From positions 930,001-994,000 of the forward strand of contig OY723250.1 of assembly GCA_963210315.1 (NCBI GenBank): 64,000 nt of DNA, written 5' to 3'. The notes under the pieces are model-generated. The model searched no databases. It was not told the DNA's origin and saw only the letters and a list, made by a program, of their open reading frames with translations. Both the position numbers and the translations under genes were made by a program. Positions 1 to 9,892 of this stretch are shown piece after piece; the stretch's first letter is position 1; each line of letters opens with the position of its first letter. Source of the stretch: Rhynchopus euleeides (lineage: Eukaryota; Euglenozoa; Diplonemea; Diplonemida; Diplonemidae).

Positions 1-640
1 CATCGCAAAACGTACGCATACACAGAGGCAAAACACAACAGCCTCTGTGGTACGGGAGCATGGCGGGAGGAAATTTTGCCTTTTGGTCAAATAGGCACCC
101 TTTTGTAATCACTTGACCCGCAGGGTGGCTGAGTCTTATCAGACAGGCCGACCTACATGTTGATCAGTGGAACCACACAACCTGTTCAACCTGCCCCCGG
201 GGTGGCTGAGTCCACCCCTGCCGTAGCGTAAGATAAGCCTACGTCGACCCTCGTCGTCCTCTTCGTCGTCCTAGGACTGTGGAGTTCAGCAACCAGGAGG
301 ATGCGGAACTGCTGTGAGCTGCACACTCTCTTGACACACCTGCACGTATCTGCGTTACACTCGTGGTAACCCCGAACCCTGTATTTATACAGGAGACTTC
401 CATCTGGGACAGTTTCTGTTCCAGATGAGCTTTGACAGTGGTAGCCATCTTTGCTATGGAGCCATCGTCATTGCTATCGTCGTCACTCGGACCCATGAGC
501 AGTGGATACAATTGGTGTGGAAGGAGAGGGTGCGGTTCTGGATCAGCAGGTCTGAATCTGAAACTGGGGACTGAAAGCCATAGGTCTGAGATGACCTCGG
601 TCCAAGCGACCTGAGACTGAGAACCCCCGGGATTCCCGGC
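1..640. repeat. Dispersed repeat family C, copy 1
   Basis: The stretch is nearly identical over most of its length to 18225-18900, and a diverged partial copy lies at 17560-17870. It begins before the window edge, so the 5' boundary is unknown. On the minus strand it keeps an open frame (about 511-239) containing a Ser/Asp-rich then amphipathic segment (DDDSNDDGSIAKMATTVKAH) that is also open in the 18.5 kb copy. That may be a small element-encoded protein or simply reflect recent duplication. Copies 1 and 3 each run directly into a satellite of palindromic hexamers. The family is not recognised. Confidence 0.75.
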
Positions 641-770
641 CGGACCCCGGCCGGACCCGGCCGGGATTTCCCCGGGATCCCGGCCGGGATTTCAAAATCC
701 CGGTCCCGGGCCCGGAATTTCCGGGCCCGGCCGGGGTTTCCCGGGATCCTGCCGGGGGGCAAACCGTGGT
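625..770. repeat. CCCGGG/CCGGCC palindromic-hexamer satellite
   Basis: A GC-rich, irregular array of self-complementary hexamers (cccggg, ccggcc, gggatcccgg) abuts repeat family C copy 1. Its analogue beside copy 3 (18900-19125) is built on accggt instead. It interrupts the minus-strand coding remnant at 765-953. Confidence 0.75.
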
Positions 771-953
771 TGCTAGGAGCCTTCTAATGGATCCCAGTGT
801 CAGCACACTGCCCCCTTTTTTAACAGGGAAGGCCGTGCAAAAATCATGCACAATGTTCGTCGCCTCCGCAGCCTCGGGACTCTCTGCGCTCTTCTTCTTC
901 TTAATCGACTTTGCCGCCGGCTTCGCTGCCGGCTTCGTTGTCGTCTTCCCCAT
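765..953 (-). pseudogene. Lys/Ala/Pro-rich protein N-terminal fragment, truncated
   Basis: Reading the minus strand from an ATG at 953 gives about 63 residues that look protein-like: a basic PAAK-repeat head (MGKTTTKPAAKPAAK...) followed by a mixed segment (HDFCTAFPVKKGG...LGSIRRLL). The frame then runs into the CCCGGG satellite and becomes low-complexity. I read it as the 5' part of a gene cut by satellite expansion. The basic head resembles H1-like or other nucleic-acid-binding tails, but no family is recognisable. A chance ORF is possible. Confidence 0.3.
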
Positions 954-1080
954 TTTTGTGAATCAGGTCTGCGAGCTGGGATGGGTGGAAACGTCCGTTT
1001 CGTTTGGTGTGGCTGTACTTCAGTGACGAGTGCCACATTGCATAGGTATCATGGGAAAAATGAGTGAAAATAGGTGAAAA

Positions 1081-1195
1081 GACTCCCGCTAGGGGGAGTC
1101 AGACTCCCCCTAGCGGGAGTATAGACTCCCGCTAGCGGGAGTCTATACTCCCGCTAGCGGGAGTTGGACTCCCCCTAGTTGAGACTCCCGAAAAG
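1081..1195. repeat. GACTCCCGCTAGCGGGAGTC palindrome array
   Basis: About six tandem, partly inverted units of actcccgctagcgggagt, with a ctaggggg variant. Each unit is self-complementary around the NheI-like gctagc core, so either strand can form a chain of short hairpins. Confidence 0.8.
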
Positions 1196-1875
1196 GGTTA
1201 CCCTACCCCCGCTGGAGTCCACCGTGTATGTTAACAAAATCGGTTTTTCGGCTGGAGCCGCTTGACTGACATTCCGGGGTATCCAGATCGCTTTCCAGAT
1301 CGGCACTTAGCTTCTCACAGAGTGTGCACTTCATCGCAGTTCCATGGGGCCTCATTCCCTTGGATTAAGATACCACAAGGCCAGAGAACCGCACACCGTT
1401 AACACCGGCTAACCACTGATCATGGGCCTGTACGTGATAAATGCATGATGAAAGCCCCATAGCAAAGATGGTTACCAACATCAAGCACTTCCGGCCCAGA
1501 AACTGAGCCAAAAGACCACTCCACCGAAGTGGTCACAGGTTTACCACGTGTACACGCAGCTACCGGGGTGCATCGGGCATGCGGCTTCTTCGAGGTGGAT
1601 CGTTCTCTCCAGGTGGGTTCCGAACTCCACGGTTCTTTGAATCACAGGCACAGCAGCGTGAGTACTAATCGGCCGGACCCAGGTCCACAACAACACCCAC
1701 AGCAATGCCATCAAGTGATTCCAGCTTCAGCCGACAGGTTCACATCAAAATGTGGATGAGAGGTTGGGGCTGGGGGTCCCGGCCTTTGCGAAGCGCCCTC
1801 CTCTTCATCAGCCACAGGTGTGGGTGCCCTGGGGTCGGGAATCCACCAAAAAGGGTGTTCCAGCTGGAAACCCAA
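1196..1875. other. No gene seen
   Basis: No convincing coding exon. A short piece near 1450-1500 (catagcaaagatggttacca) resembles the inverse of a part of repeat family C (ggtagccatctttgctatgg). The rest is unassigned. Confidence 0.5.
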
Positions 1876-2105
1876 TTTTGTTAACATATGGTGAAAACGA
1901 GAAGTTTTTGTCAACATATGGTTAATCCATAACTTCTTGTCAACATATGGTTAGATGCAGAAGTTTTTGTCAACATATGGTTAAGTCCATAAGTTCGTGT
2001 CAACATATGAATTTTCAGGAAACTTTTTGTCAACATATGATTGAAACAAAAAGTTTTTGTCAACATATGGTTAAACCCAAAACTTCCTGTCGACATATGA
2101 ATTTT
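1876..2105. repeat. 30-bp iteron-like array, 8 copies of TGTCAACATATGG
   Basis: A conserved 13-17-bp core (tttttgtcaacatatgg) recurs eight times. The core acatatg begins at about 1882, 1912, 1941, 1971, 2001, 2031, 2061 and 2091, so the period is 30 bp with one 29. Cores are separated by about 14 bp of semi-variable sequence. The first unit has ttaac and the last has tcgac. Because the period is a multiple of three, the minus strand reads as a decapeptide repeat (NHMLTKTxxx). The array sits directly before an AT-rich segment at 2105-2230. It may be a protein-binding iteron array, or the remnant of a repeat-coding exon. Confidence 0.85.
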
Positions 2106-2239
2106 CCAATAAATTTCTGGCAAATATGAAGTTTCCTCATATTTTTTGAAAGTTGCAAACATAAAAAAATATTCTGGAATATTCTGGCCAGGCGTGTATC
2201 TATTTCACGGAATGAAAATAGGAATTTGGGGAAAAAATA

Positions 2240-2560
2240 TTTTTTTGCACTATTTTTTTTGCACTTTTTTCCTTTGGATTTTATTGTGACCCTACTTGGT
2301 ATTGGCAGAAAATTTTTATGTTCCCGGTCTTGGATGTGCTCAAACATTCAAAAGAACACATTTTCCGTGGCCAAAAAAAAATTTGCACCCGGAGGTGGGG
2401 ATGGGGGTGGTGGTCACTACTTTTTTGCACCATTTTCCTTTGGGTTTTATTGTGACCCTACTTGGCATTGGCAGAATTCTTTTATGTTCCCGGTCTTGGA
2501 TGTGCTCAAACAGTCAAAAGAATACATTTTCCGGGTGCAAAAAAATGTTGCACCTGGGGG
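2240..2560. repeat. Direct tandem duplication, ~170-bp unit
   Basis: Two adjacent units share tttttgcac, tttggrttttattgtgacc, ctacttggyattggcag, atgttcccggtcttggatgt, gctcaaaca and caaaagaayacattttcc in the same order. The second starts near 2421. Divergence is a few percent with small indels. Confidence 0.8.
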
Positions 2561-2620
2561 GTGGAGAGGGGGGTCGGAGGGCGGTGGTGTGAGGCTTGCT
2601 CTCGAGCTCAAACCAACAGA

Positions 2621-2840
2621 TGTTCACTACCGTGGCCTCCGGCGGCTGGGGGGCTCCGCCCCCCAGACCCCCCTGTGGCGTGTCTTTGCGCGACAATTTA
2701 TCGTCCCCCTATGCGACATGTGCTATCTGTCAGTTGTGTTGTACTTGAGCGTATGCGACTATGGAGCCAGGCCAACAGACGTTCGCTACCGTGGCCTCCG
2801 GCGGCTGGGGGGCTCCGCCCCCCACACCCCCCTGTGGCAT
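2621..2840. repeat. Repeat family D, two copies (hairpin GGGGGGCTCCGCCCCCC)
   Basis: Copies at 2621-2680 and 2774-2840 share gttcrctaccgtggcctccg, gcggctggggggctccgcc and ccccagaccccccctgtggc. The core is an inverted repeat with six G:C pairs around a tcc/gga loop. Further copies are at 12059-12127, 12233-12295, 29590-29622 (short), 48557-48620, 48784-48838 and 55468-55530. Confidence 0.85.
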
Positions 2841-3594
2841 GTGCCTGGTCTTGGAGCCAAGTCCTTGCGCGTACGGGGCTGCGGCATGTCGGTTCCAGCA
2901 CCCTCGCGGGAGGCTGGGCCCGAGCACTGATCTCTAAGAGACGAACCACCTTGCGAATGCGATCGGGTTTGCGGGCTTGCGGCCATGACATCTCGAAAGG
3001 GTTGTCATGGACCCGTGATCATGTTTCGGGTTCGACTTGGTGGGCATCCGTGGCGATTCGCGGAACCACGTGTATGTGTGCGAGGAAGCAAAGAGATAAC
3101 ACACCAGGAGCCACACAGCACCAGGTCGACCTGGATCTGATCGAGCTCAGGGGGAAGGAAGCACAGTCACCAAAGTGATATCACCACCGGCCTCAACCAC
3201 CAAACTGCAACCGCAGAAGTTCCGCTATTCTCACAAGGGAAGGCGCCCTGGGATGTAGCAGTGATTTGTGTGCAGCGCCATCAAGTGACACTGACCGCCT
3301 TGAACAGAGAGGTAGTGTACAGATGGCGATCAGTGAGAGGGCGTGCTGTGTCCTTCCACTTCCCCATCTACCTCCATTCGTTCACCGTTGTTGATAGTGA
3401 TTTTTTCGCCATTTTTTCGAATCGTATGCATCGGTCAGGCCGAGTGAATCAAAATAGCGCAAAAATCACACCAAAATCTGTGTCTGAGGCACAGAAATCG
3501 TGCAAAAAAGTACCCAAAAAAAGTGCAAAAAAATCAAAATAGGATTTCGAAAATTGGCCAAAATACCCCCAAAATAGAGCCACACCTGATTCTG
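2841..3594. other. No gene seen
   Basis: Forward ORFs cross this stretch, but composition is erratic and no domain is visible. AT-rich, A-run-dense sequence appears from 3395 on. Confidence 0.5.
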
Positions 3595-3636
3595 GCCCAA
3601 AACATATGTTTGGGGCACTATGCCTAGGGGGGGGGG
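3595..3636. repeat. Shared terminus motif CATATGTTTGGGGCACTATGCCTAGGGG
   Basis: Almost exactly the reverse complement of 25476-25516, the sequence immediately right of the 23.95-25.48 kb element. A weaker copy is at 28427-28467. All three end in ccta followed by a G run. Confidence 0.75.
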
Positions 3637-3675
3637 TATCAGATGAAGTGGGATATCAGAGCATCGGATGAGCGG

Positions 3676-3792
3676 CAGCCCCAGCCCCAGCCCCAGCCCC
3701 AGCCCCAGCCCCAGCCCCAGCCCCAGCCCCAGCCCCAGCCCCAGCCCCAGCCCCAGCCCCAGCCCCAGCCCCAGCCCCAGCCCCAGCCCCAG
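3676..3792. repeat. (CCCCAG)n hexanucleotide satellite
   Basis: About 19 near-perfect copies of ccccag. The apparent PQ-repeat and LG-repeat proteins on the two strands are translations of this satellite and not genes. Confidence 0.95.
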
Positions 3793-3818
3793 TCCGCCCC
3801 AGCCATAGGTCTCAACCA

Positions 3819-3870
3819 GACAGTGTCTTAAGACACAACAGCCGTGTCTTAAGACACGGGGGTCGTGTCT
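3819..3870. repeat. GTGTCTTAAGACAC palindrome cluster, left
   Basis: Three copies of the palindrome gtgtcttaagacac or close variants. The matching cluster of about six copies lies at 4553-4645, so the two clusters bracket the AT-rich repeat-A segment. Confidence 0.85.
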
Positions 3871-3984
3871 GCCCGAAAAAGTCAAAAATTAGATTTTCGG
3901 TTTGGACAACTTTTTTTTTGCCACGGGACATTTTTGAGACAATACGATTTTCGCGAAAATTTTTTGCGATTTTTTTGCGATTTT

Positions 3985-4555
3985 TCACGATTTTGGCTAA
4001 CTACTCGCCCAGCCAAAAATCGATTTTTGGTTGAAAATTGCAGGCTAAAATTCGAATTTTTCTCACGGTGTGCGAATGTGTTCAGAGTAACGGAAAATGC
4101 CCAAATTTTCATGTATCGAAAGAGTTGGCGAGCAATTCGCCCTTCTGTTCAATTCGACCCAAAACTGCCACCAGCCATTTTCTCAGGGCTTCTGGGTGGG
4201 TTCTGACCAGAAAAATGGCTGAAAAATGGCCAGAAAACCCCAAAAACCACCCAGAACTGGCCAGAAATCGGTTTTTGGGCCCATTTTTCACCCAGAAACA
4301 CGTTTTTGGGCCTCTGTGAAAATTTCGATTTTTTGACATTTTTCGTTTGACCAACTACTCGCCCAGCCAAAAATCGATTTTTGGTTGAAAATTGCAGGGA
4401 AATGCAACCGTTTGACGATTCAGGCCGTTTTAACCCCGTTCGTGGACTTTTTGGTTTCAGAAGGGTTTTAGGGGTGTCCATACTGGCCCTTGGCACATTT
4501 CCTTGAAATTTCATCCCCTGCAGGCAAACTGGGTATGGATGCACTGCCTGCAGAC
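3985..4555. repeat. Dispersed repeat family A, copy 1
   Basis: Shares ordered blocks with 27175-27500 and with 47283-48060: ggaaaccccaaaaac-like, catttttcacccagaaac, acgtttttgggcctctgtg, aactactcgcccagcc, aatcgatttttggttgaaaa, gccgttttaaccccttt, ctttttggtttcagaagggt and ggggtgtccata. The aactactcgcccagcc block occurs twice in this copy, at about 3998 and 4352. AT-rich, non-coding, family unknown. Confidence 0.8.
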
Positions 4556-4645
4556 GTGTCTTAAGACACGTCTGTGTGTCTTAAGACAGACACCAATGTC
4601 TTAAGACACTGTCTTAAGACACACAGACGTGTCTTAAGACACGTC
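4553..4645. repeat. GTGTCTTAAGACAC palindrome cluster, right
   Basis: About six copies of gtgtcttaagacac with short spacers, the partner of the cluster at 3819-3870. A 13-bp C run follows at 4668-4680. Confidence 0.85.
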
Positions 4646-4682
4646 CCCATATGGGCCAACACATCGCCCCCCCCCCCCCCTG

Positions 4683-4945
4683 ACTTTACGTTCCTGCCCA
4701 TGGACGTCAGACAAGCCTGTGTGGTTTGGAGGTCCTGTCCCCGTGTCCGTGCCGCTTTCGAAGTCGAATCGTATCTCACCTCCGGCTCCCTGCGTCTGCC
4801 GCCCTCGCCCGTGAGCTTACGTTCGTGCCGGCCGTCGGACCCGTCTGTTTAGTTTGCAGGTTCTGTACGTGTGGACGTGTCTCTTTCGACGTGGGCTTCG
4901 TGTCCGGCGCATGTCTGCTCGCAGCGACAGCTGCTCCACGCGGCC
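4683..4945. repeat. Degenerate direct duplication, ~129-bp offset
   Basis: Two successive stretches share cttacgttcstgcc, gacgtcrga, cctgtgtggtttggagg/cgtctgtttagtttgcagg and gtgyckctttcgaagtcg in the same order. An open forward frame (4726-5052) crosses it, but no domain is visible. Confidence 0.5.
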
Positions 4946-5157
4946 GTGTAAACGCCTGCTGGTCCCCGTTTGCCACTCGCGAGAAGACTCGGTTTGAGGC
5001 TTCTGGGCTGGGAGTGTTGAGTCTCTGCTTTCTCGTTTGGGTTCCCTGCTGAGAAGTGACTACCACTTTTTCTTCGAAAATCGCATTGTCTCCAAGTATT
5101 TGTTGTTGCTTTTTGATCCCGGCAAAATTTGCTGAACGGTCCCTCCTCTACCCTGTG

Positions 5158-5258
5158 TGCCTAGCGGGAGGTGCCTCCGGAGGCCCCTCCGACCTCCTCC
5201 GGAGGAGGCCATTTTTGCTCCTCCGGAGGCCTCCGGAGGCCGGAGGCCCGAGAGCCTT
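5158..5258. repeat. CCTCCGGAGG palindrome cluster
   Basis: At least five overlapping copies of cctccggagg/ggcctccggaggcc within 100 bp, about 15 bp before the TIR element at 5272. Confidence 0.85.
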
Positions 5259-5271
5259 GTGCTAAGTCAGT

Positions 5272-5548
5272 GACCTAAAACAAGCCGCCTTTTTGGCGTC
5301 GCCCAGCACGCGCACCACCCTCGACCACCCTCGACCACCGTCGACCACTCACGCCCACCCTCACCCACCCTCGCCCACAACTCGCCCACCGTCGCCCACC
5401 GTCGCCCACACTCGACCACCCTCGTCCACCCTCGCCCGCACTCGCCCGCACTCGCCTGCACTCGCCCACTCACGCCCACTCACGCCCACCTTCGCCCACC
5501 TTCGCCCACCCTCGCCCACCCTCGCCCAGAGGCGGCTTGTTTTAGGTC
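5272..5548. mobile_element. 277-bp TIR element filled with CTCGCCCAC minisatellite
   Basis: A perfect 19-bp terminal inverted repeat (gacctaaaacaagccgcct at 5272-5290 and its complement at 5530-5548) encloses about 230 bp of 9/10-bp tandem units (ctcgcccac, ctcgaccac, ctcacgcccac). No target-site duplication is evident. It looks like a MITE whose interior expanded as a minisatellite, or a capsule-like structural element. Confidence 0.75.
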
Positions 5549-5565
5549 AACCCAGTTAGGCGGAT

Positions 5566-6101
5566 TTGGAATCCCAAATCCAGGATTTGGCATCCGCTGC
5601 AGCCTATGCCTGCAGTGTGACTCGGGTGGACTCCTGCTACAGCAGTGCGTCCGCCATGATCAAGAGCCACCAGGGCCGTATATCAGCAGGCATGTTTGAT
5701 GACCGCCTGCTGATGTACAAGAACGGGGATGCCCGTGGGCATGACTGCACAGCTTGTGCAGACGACCCTCACGGAGGAGGGCTACCTCCAGCTTCGGTAC
5801 ACCGGTTGCTGGGGCGGAACGACCCCTGGGCGTCAGAGATTAGGGAGGTCGACAAGGAGGTGATCCCGTTCCTGCGGGAGGGCGGCGTGGTGCAGTGCAC
5901 CGAGCTGCCGAGCCCGTGGTCGCTGAAGGAGCTAGCGGCGCTGGTGGGAAGGAGCTAGAGGCGCTGCTCCACGACCTGGGGCCGGCGACCAGGAACCAGA
6001 GCGACGAGCGCCGCACGTGGCGTTGCAATGGAAGGAGGGAAACACCCTCAAGAGTACTGCCTCCTGGTGGTCCACCGACGGGCAAGTTCAAGCTCATCTA
6101 G
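5566..6101 (+). pseudogene. Frame-broken coding remnant, unknown
   Basis: Protein-like stretches occur in successive frames. About 5566-5770 has SAMIKSHQGRISAGMFDDR. About 5850-5957 has EVIPFLREGGVVQCTELPSP and a SLKELAALVG segment. The frame then shifts into ELEALLHDLGP, and again into WKEGNTLKSTASWWSTDG near 6025-6090. No motif is recognised. Interpretation as a decayed element gene is inference; it could be non-coding. Confidence 0.25.
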
Positions 6102-6542
6102 AGAGTAGTTGTCCATATCCAGCCCGGCATTGAGTGTTCTGGGGTGTGTTCTGTGCCACTGTGTGGCAACGAGCTCCTGGAACGGGGAAAAAGGGGGGCG
6201 AAAAAAACGGGGCCCAAACGGGTTTTAGGCCACGAACAGGGCACGAAATATCAGGGGTCGATTACACCAACTTAAAAAAAACGGCCTCCCGACAGGGTCC
6301 GACAGGGTCACAGACCCCCATATGACCTATCTGGGACCGATTTTGGGGTCTACAGGCACTTTTGAGCACAATGGATTTTTTGGCGCATCCACCCTGGGCT
6401 GACGGTTCATGCTGTAATGACATGTCACAATGTGACAATTGCTACACCGTCGCTCGAGTAGCGCTACAGTCGCTAGCGATTCAGCGATTGCGACTGCGAC
6501 GGGTGTAGCGACTGTCGCTGAGTCGCTCGCCCATTTTTCCAA
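6102..6542. other. No gene seen; gcgattc/gtcgct palindromes
   Basis: A-rich sequence followed by gctacagtcgctagcgattcag-type short inverted motifs (6440-6530) that adjoin the inverted-repeat element starting at 6543. Confidence 0.5.
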
Positions 6543-7225
6543 CTTCGATTTCCGGAATTTTTCCGGACCGTGGTGGGGTCACTTTGCTCTGGGAGATGAG
6601 TTTTTGGCCAATCGAGTTTTCGGGCCAAGTTTCATAAGGGCCGAAAAGTGAAATCGAAAAAAAACTTTTGTGAGAAAAAAGTCCACCACAGTGGCACTCG
6701 GAAAATTGTTCCAAATTTTTTTTTCGGGGTTGTGGGAAACAACGAAACCCACGAACCCACTTTTTTCGAGAAAATATTCTTTCGGATTTTTCATTTTTTC
6801 CAGTTTTCGATTTCATTTTTGGGAAGGGGGCGAAAAAGTGCCATAACACCCCCATATTGACCACCTGGGGGTGATTTTTGGGTGTGGACGGTCTGGCTGT
6901 GGCCGTAGAATGCGAAAAAACCGATTTTGGTACTCTATTGGCCTGTGGTGGCCCGTAGAAATGGAGTGATTGCGATTTTGTATTTGGTGCCTTGGTGGTG
7001 TGGGTTTGGTGTGACATTGGTGTGACAATACTCAGATTGGTGTGACATTGGTGTGCCAGTGCTCAGATTGGGGTGATTTGGATGATGCTGGCGTGTGTGA
7101 TTCTGGTGGTCTTGCTAGTGAGTTACAACGAGGCTGGCGTGTTTAGTAGTGACCGTCTGAGGACAAATTCCATCTCCCAGAGCAAAATGACCCCACTACA
7201 GCCCGGAAAAATTCCGGAAGTCGAA
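6543..7225. mobile_element. ~0.68-kb inverted-repeat (MITE-like) element
   Basis: The left end (cttcgatttccggaattttt, then ggtggggtcactttgctctg, ggagatg) is repeated inverted at 7172-7225 (catctcccagagcaaaatga, ccccacta, aaaaattccggaagtcgaaa). The interior is AT-rich with no coding potential. Near 7010-7085 there is a small direct repeat of ttggtgtgacattggtgtg. Confidence 0.65.
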
Positions 7226-8260
7226 AAAACCGAAACCACCATTTTGGGTGGTACCGGGTGGTACTACTAGGTACTACCTAGTACGGTACTAACTCAGATC
7301 ACTGCCCAGAGCGCCCGGAACCGCACACCCCCACACACTCCCATTCTTGCCCTCCCTCGCCCAAAGAGAATTACTGCCACGTACTTCCAACACGCACTGC
7401 AGTATCTTCTCCCCATGCAGCTCATGGAACACCGCTGTGTCTCGCCAGGCCACGTGCGCCATCTTCGCTGTAACGGCCCGTCAAGTTGCCGTTCAGCAGG
7501 ACAAACATGAAGTTCTGGTGGGTTCCTCGCTCATCCGCCTGCCTATCTCCAATCTTTGCGGTGAGGACCGATGCGATCGTGTCGGGTGCTGTCGCGACTG
7601 CTGGGGTGTCGAGAGCTGCCAGGGACCGTCAGAGAGCGTCGGGAAGCCGATGACGTTTCCACCACGTAGCAAGCAGTGCAGCAGCCTGGAGGTCGGGGGT
7701 GTTGTCCCGCCTTCAAGGAGCGTGGCGAGCGTGCTCACAGACTTAGACACCGCTGCGGTCGGCGTCCAGGGAAGACACGCGAAGCGCTTCGCCACCTCCG
7801 TTGCCTGTGGCTGGGTTGGCCGCAAAGTGGGCGTCGTGTACATTTTTTTACAGTATGCAGAAGGCAGCGGTACCATTTGTACCCCTGCTCTTCTACCAGA
7901 GAGCGCTTTTGTTGTCATTTACCGTCACTTACAGTCGCTTAGTGTCATTTAGCGTTACTGGAGCTGGCCTCATTTGGCCTATATAATGGCGAAACCCGGT
8001 TTTCAACTGCACATAACCTACACGGAAACTGCACTGAGCACCCCCCTCATATGCGTGGTTCAAGAACTGCACCCACGTTTCACGCGGGTGCACCCACACT
8101 GATGTTTTGATCCTACATTGGCTACAACACAACACCACCGTTTCACCCTAACACCTCCGCTGCCTTTAAACTGCTCCAATGGTTCGCAAACCTGTTTGTA
8201 GTCCCTCCGACCACTGCATCCTGCAAGCCCCCCCCCCCCCCCCTCCATTTCGCCTCCCGT
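7226..8260. other. No confident gene; open frames and a TATA-like site
   Basis: Open frames on both strands cross 7347-7952. The minus-strand frame at 7918-7493 has the more even amino-acid composition (PTAAVSKSVSTLATLLEGG), but no domain is recognised. A TATA-like cctatataatgg lies at about 7977-7988. A gtactacctagtac palindrome is near 7261-7290, and a C run precedes repeat E. Confidence 0.3.
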
Positions 8261-8370
8261 TGTGCATTGATCTACCTTGTACAACATATCTGGTGTAGTG
8301 ACTACAAAAGGACTAACATTGCAAGAAGGTGCTGGGAGACTTGCTTTTCCATTCACTCTTGACGATCAAT
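8261..8370 (+). repeat. Repeat family E, copy 1 (upstream of gene at 8540)
   Basis: Contains tgtgcattgatctaccttgt, acaacatatctggtgtagtg, actacaaaag, gactaacattgcaagaaggt, gctgggagacttgcttttcc and attcactcttgacgatcaat. The same ordered blocks recur at 34395-34465, 37410-37471, 38801-38905, 39156-39268 and partly at 10978-11023. Every recognisable copy is on the + strand, the same strand as the genes, and lies in a gene-flanking interval. Confidence 0.85.
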
Positions 8371-8539
8371 CCCCCATTTCACCTCTCATGTACTCGGCCA
8401 ACAAACCATCCCCCCTGGACAGGACGCACTGCACTTTCCTGCGATGGGTGTGCCCTTCTAGGCTCACCATCGCCACTCCTCTCATCCCCCCCACCACCAC
8501 CCACTGCCTTCCATTTGACTGTCCCTCCGCCGTGCAAAT

Positions 8540-9892
8540 ATGGTCGCCCGCCCCTTAGCACTGCAGCGGGCAGAAGACGGCGAGGGGAAGTGGTCCGAAG
8601 CCCTCCGTGCGCACCATGAAATCCTCCGGCTTACTGCGATGGCTGCCGAGGCGGGGATGGTCGAAGAAACCTCCACGACTCAGCCAAGCGACGACCTTGA
8701 TTTGTTCAGCACCGAACGTTCGCTGTCATACCAAGGCAGTCGGCACCTTGGTGTTGACGCCTGGGAGTACGACAAGGAGGTCCAGGGGCAGCGCGAGAGG
8801 CTTGCTGACATGGCCCGCCTCCGGAAGCAGGAGGAAGAAGCGGCAGTGACGGACAGCACCTCTGGCTCAAACAAGCACTCGCTGTCGCACTCCTCTGCCC
8901 GGTCCTCCTCCACAGCAGCAGCGAGGGTGCCGAAAAGCGCCCCCATGCGCCCCCCGCCGAAGAGGGTTCTGCCAGTCTCCACCCGCACCACGTCGCCTGC
9001 TTACCGGCGCCTGCCCCGGGTCCTCTCGCCAGGGAGTCGGTTGTATACCGACCCGCATTCACACACCTCATCGACGTTGGTGCCGCGCGCCAGGGAGCGT
9101 GACTGCCCGCCGGAGAAGTGGGGCCCTTTAGGGGAGCAGCAGCAGCGCCAGCGTGACATCTCAGCCTGCAAAGGGCGTGACATCTTCCCCACTTCAGCGG
9201 AGCGCGCGGCGAAGCCGCGTGGGGTGCGAGATGGCGGAGGCAAAGGGGGTGCGTCAACATCGCGGGCTGGGGGTTCCCAACAGCGTCTGCCGCCATACAC
9301 ACCGCCGTCGACCTGCCGGAGCGCATCGCCGGCAAGCTCTCGCACGTTCCGCTCGCCCACCACGCATGGGCAGAGTGGGACGTTTAAGAAGAGCCATTAT
9401 TTTGCTGTCGTGACCCAATCCGAGCTTGCAGCACGGCAGGCCCTGGTTTGGGCCGAAGACAGCCAGCGACAGGTGTGTCCTCAAGCGGTGGGAGGGGGGG
9501 GGGGGATGACCCATGCATCGGGTCTCTTGGTTTTGCACAGCCCTTCGTTGCCCCAATCCCCTCCGACACTGATGCCTGCACGACGGCGCTGATAGGGAGG
9601 AACCGGAGTAGAAGAGAAAATCAACCTGTCGGGGGGTTGGCCCCAGCTATTTTGCCTTGCAATTTGTCTTTCGTTCCCCGCACCACCATCTCCCTCCATA
9701 CAGTGGTTTCGCACGGTGTTCGATTCAACCCGCCCTTCGGAGATCACATTGATAAGGCCGCCTGTTTCCAGGCCCCATGTCAGCGACTGTGAAGGCAAAG
9801 CTGGGCTTGCGATATCAGACGAGGATCGAGAAAGCCTTTCTATGCACCTGATGCAGCTGTACGACTCCATCACACACACCAAGCACGCCTAG
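8540..9892 (+). CDS. Unknown Ser/Pro/Arg-rich protein, 2 exons, 373 aa
   Basis: I do not recognise this protein. Exon 1 (8540-9472, 311 codons, phase 0) ends at a gtgtgt donor after ...WAEDSQRQ. Exon 2 (9704-9892) begins after a ctccctccatacag acceptor with WFRTVFDSTRPSE and ends ...LYDSITHTKHA and a stop. The splice keeps the frame exactly and replaces a low-complexity poly-Gly read-through tail, which is why I prefer it to the single-exon reading. Residues 1-110 are acidic/helical (EVQGQRERLADMARLRKQEE). Residues 120-280 are disordered and rich in Ser, Pro, Arg and Gln. The last ~90 residues are ordered-looking (KKSHYFAVVTQSELAARQAL). The start is the first ATG of the frame, but an upstream exon cannot be excluded. 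A repeat E copy lies 170 bp upstream. Real gene likely, function unknown. Confidence 0.65.

Noticed and set aside
1876-2105. CRISPR array
   Set aside because: Repeats are short (13-17 bp) and degenerate, spacers are partly similar to one another, there are no cas genes, and the genome is eukaryotic.
3466-3885. LG-repeat and PQ-repeat proteins
   Set aside because: Translations of the (CCCCAG)n satellite.
5267-5559. Repetitive THPRPPSPT-type and GRVRASAGE-type ORFs
   Set aside because: Readings of the ctcgcccac minisatellite inside the TIR element.
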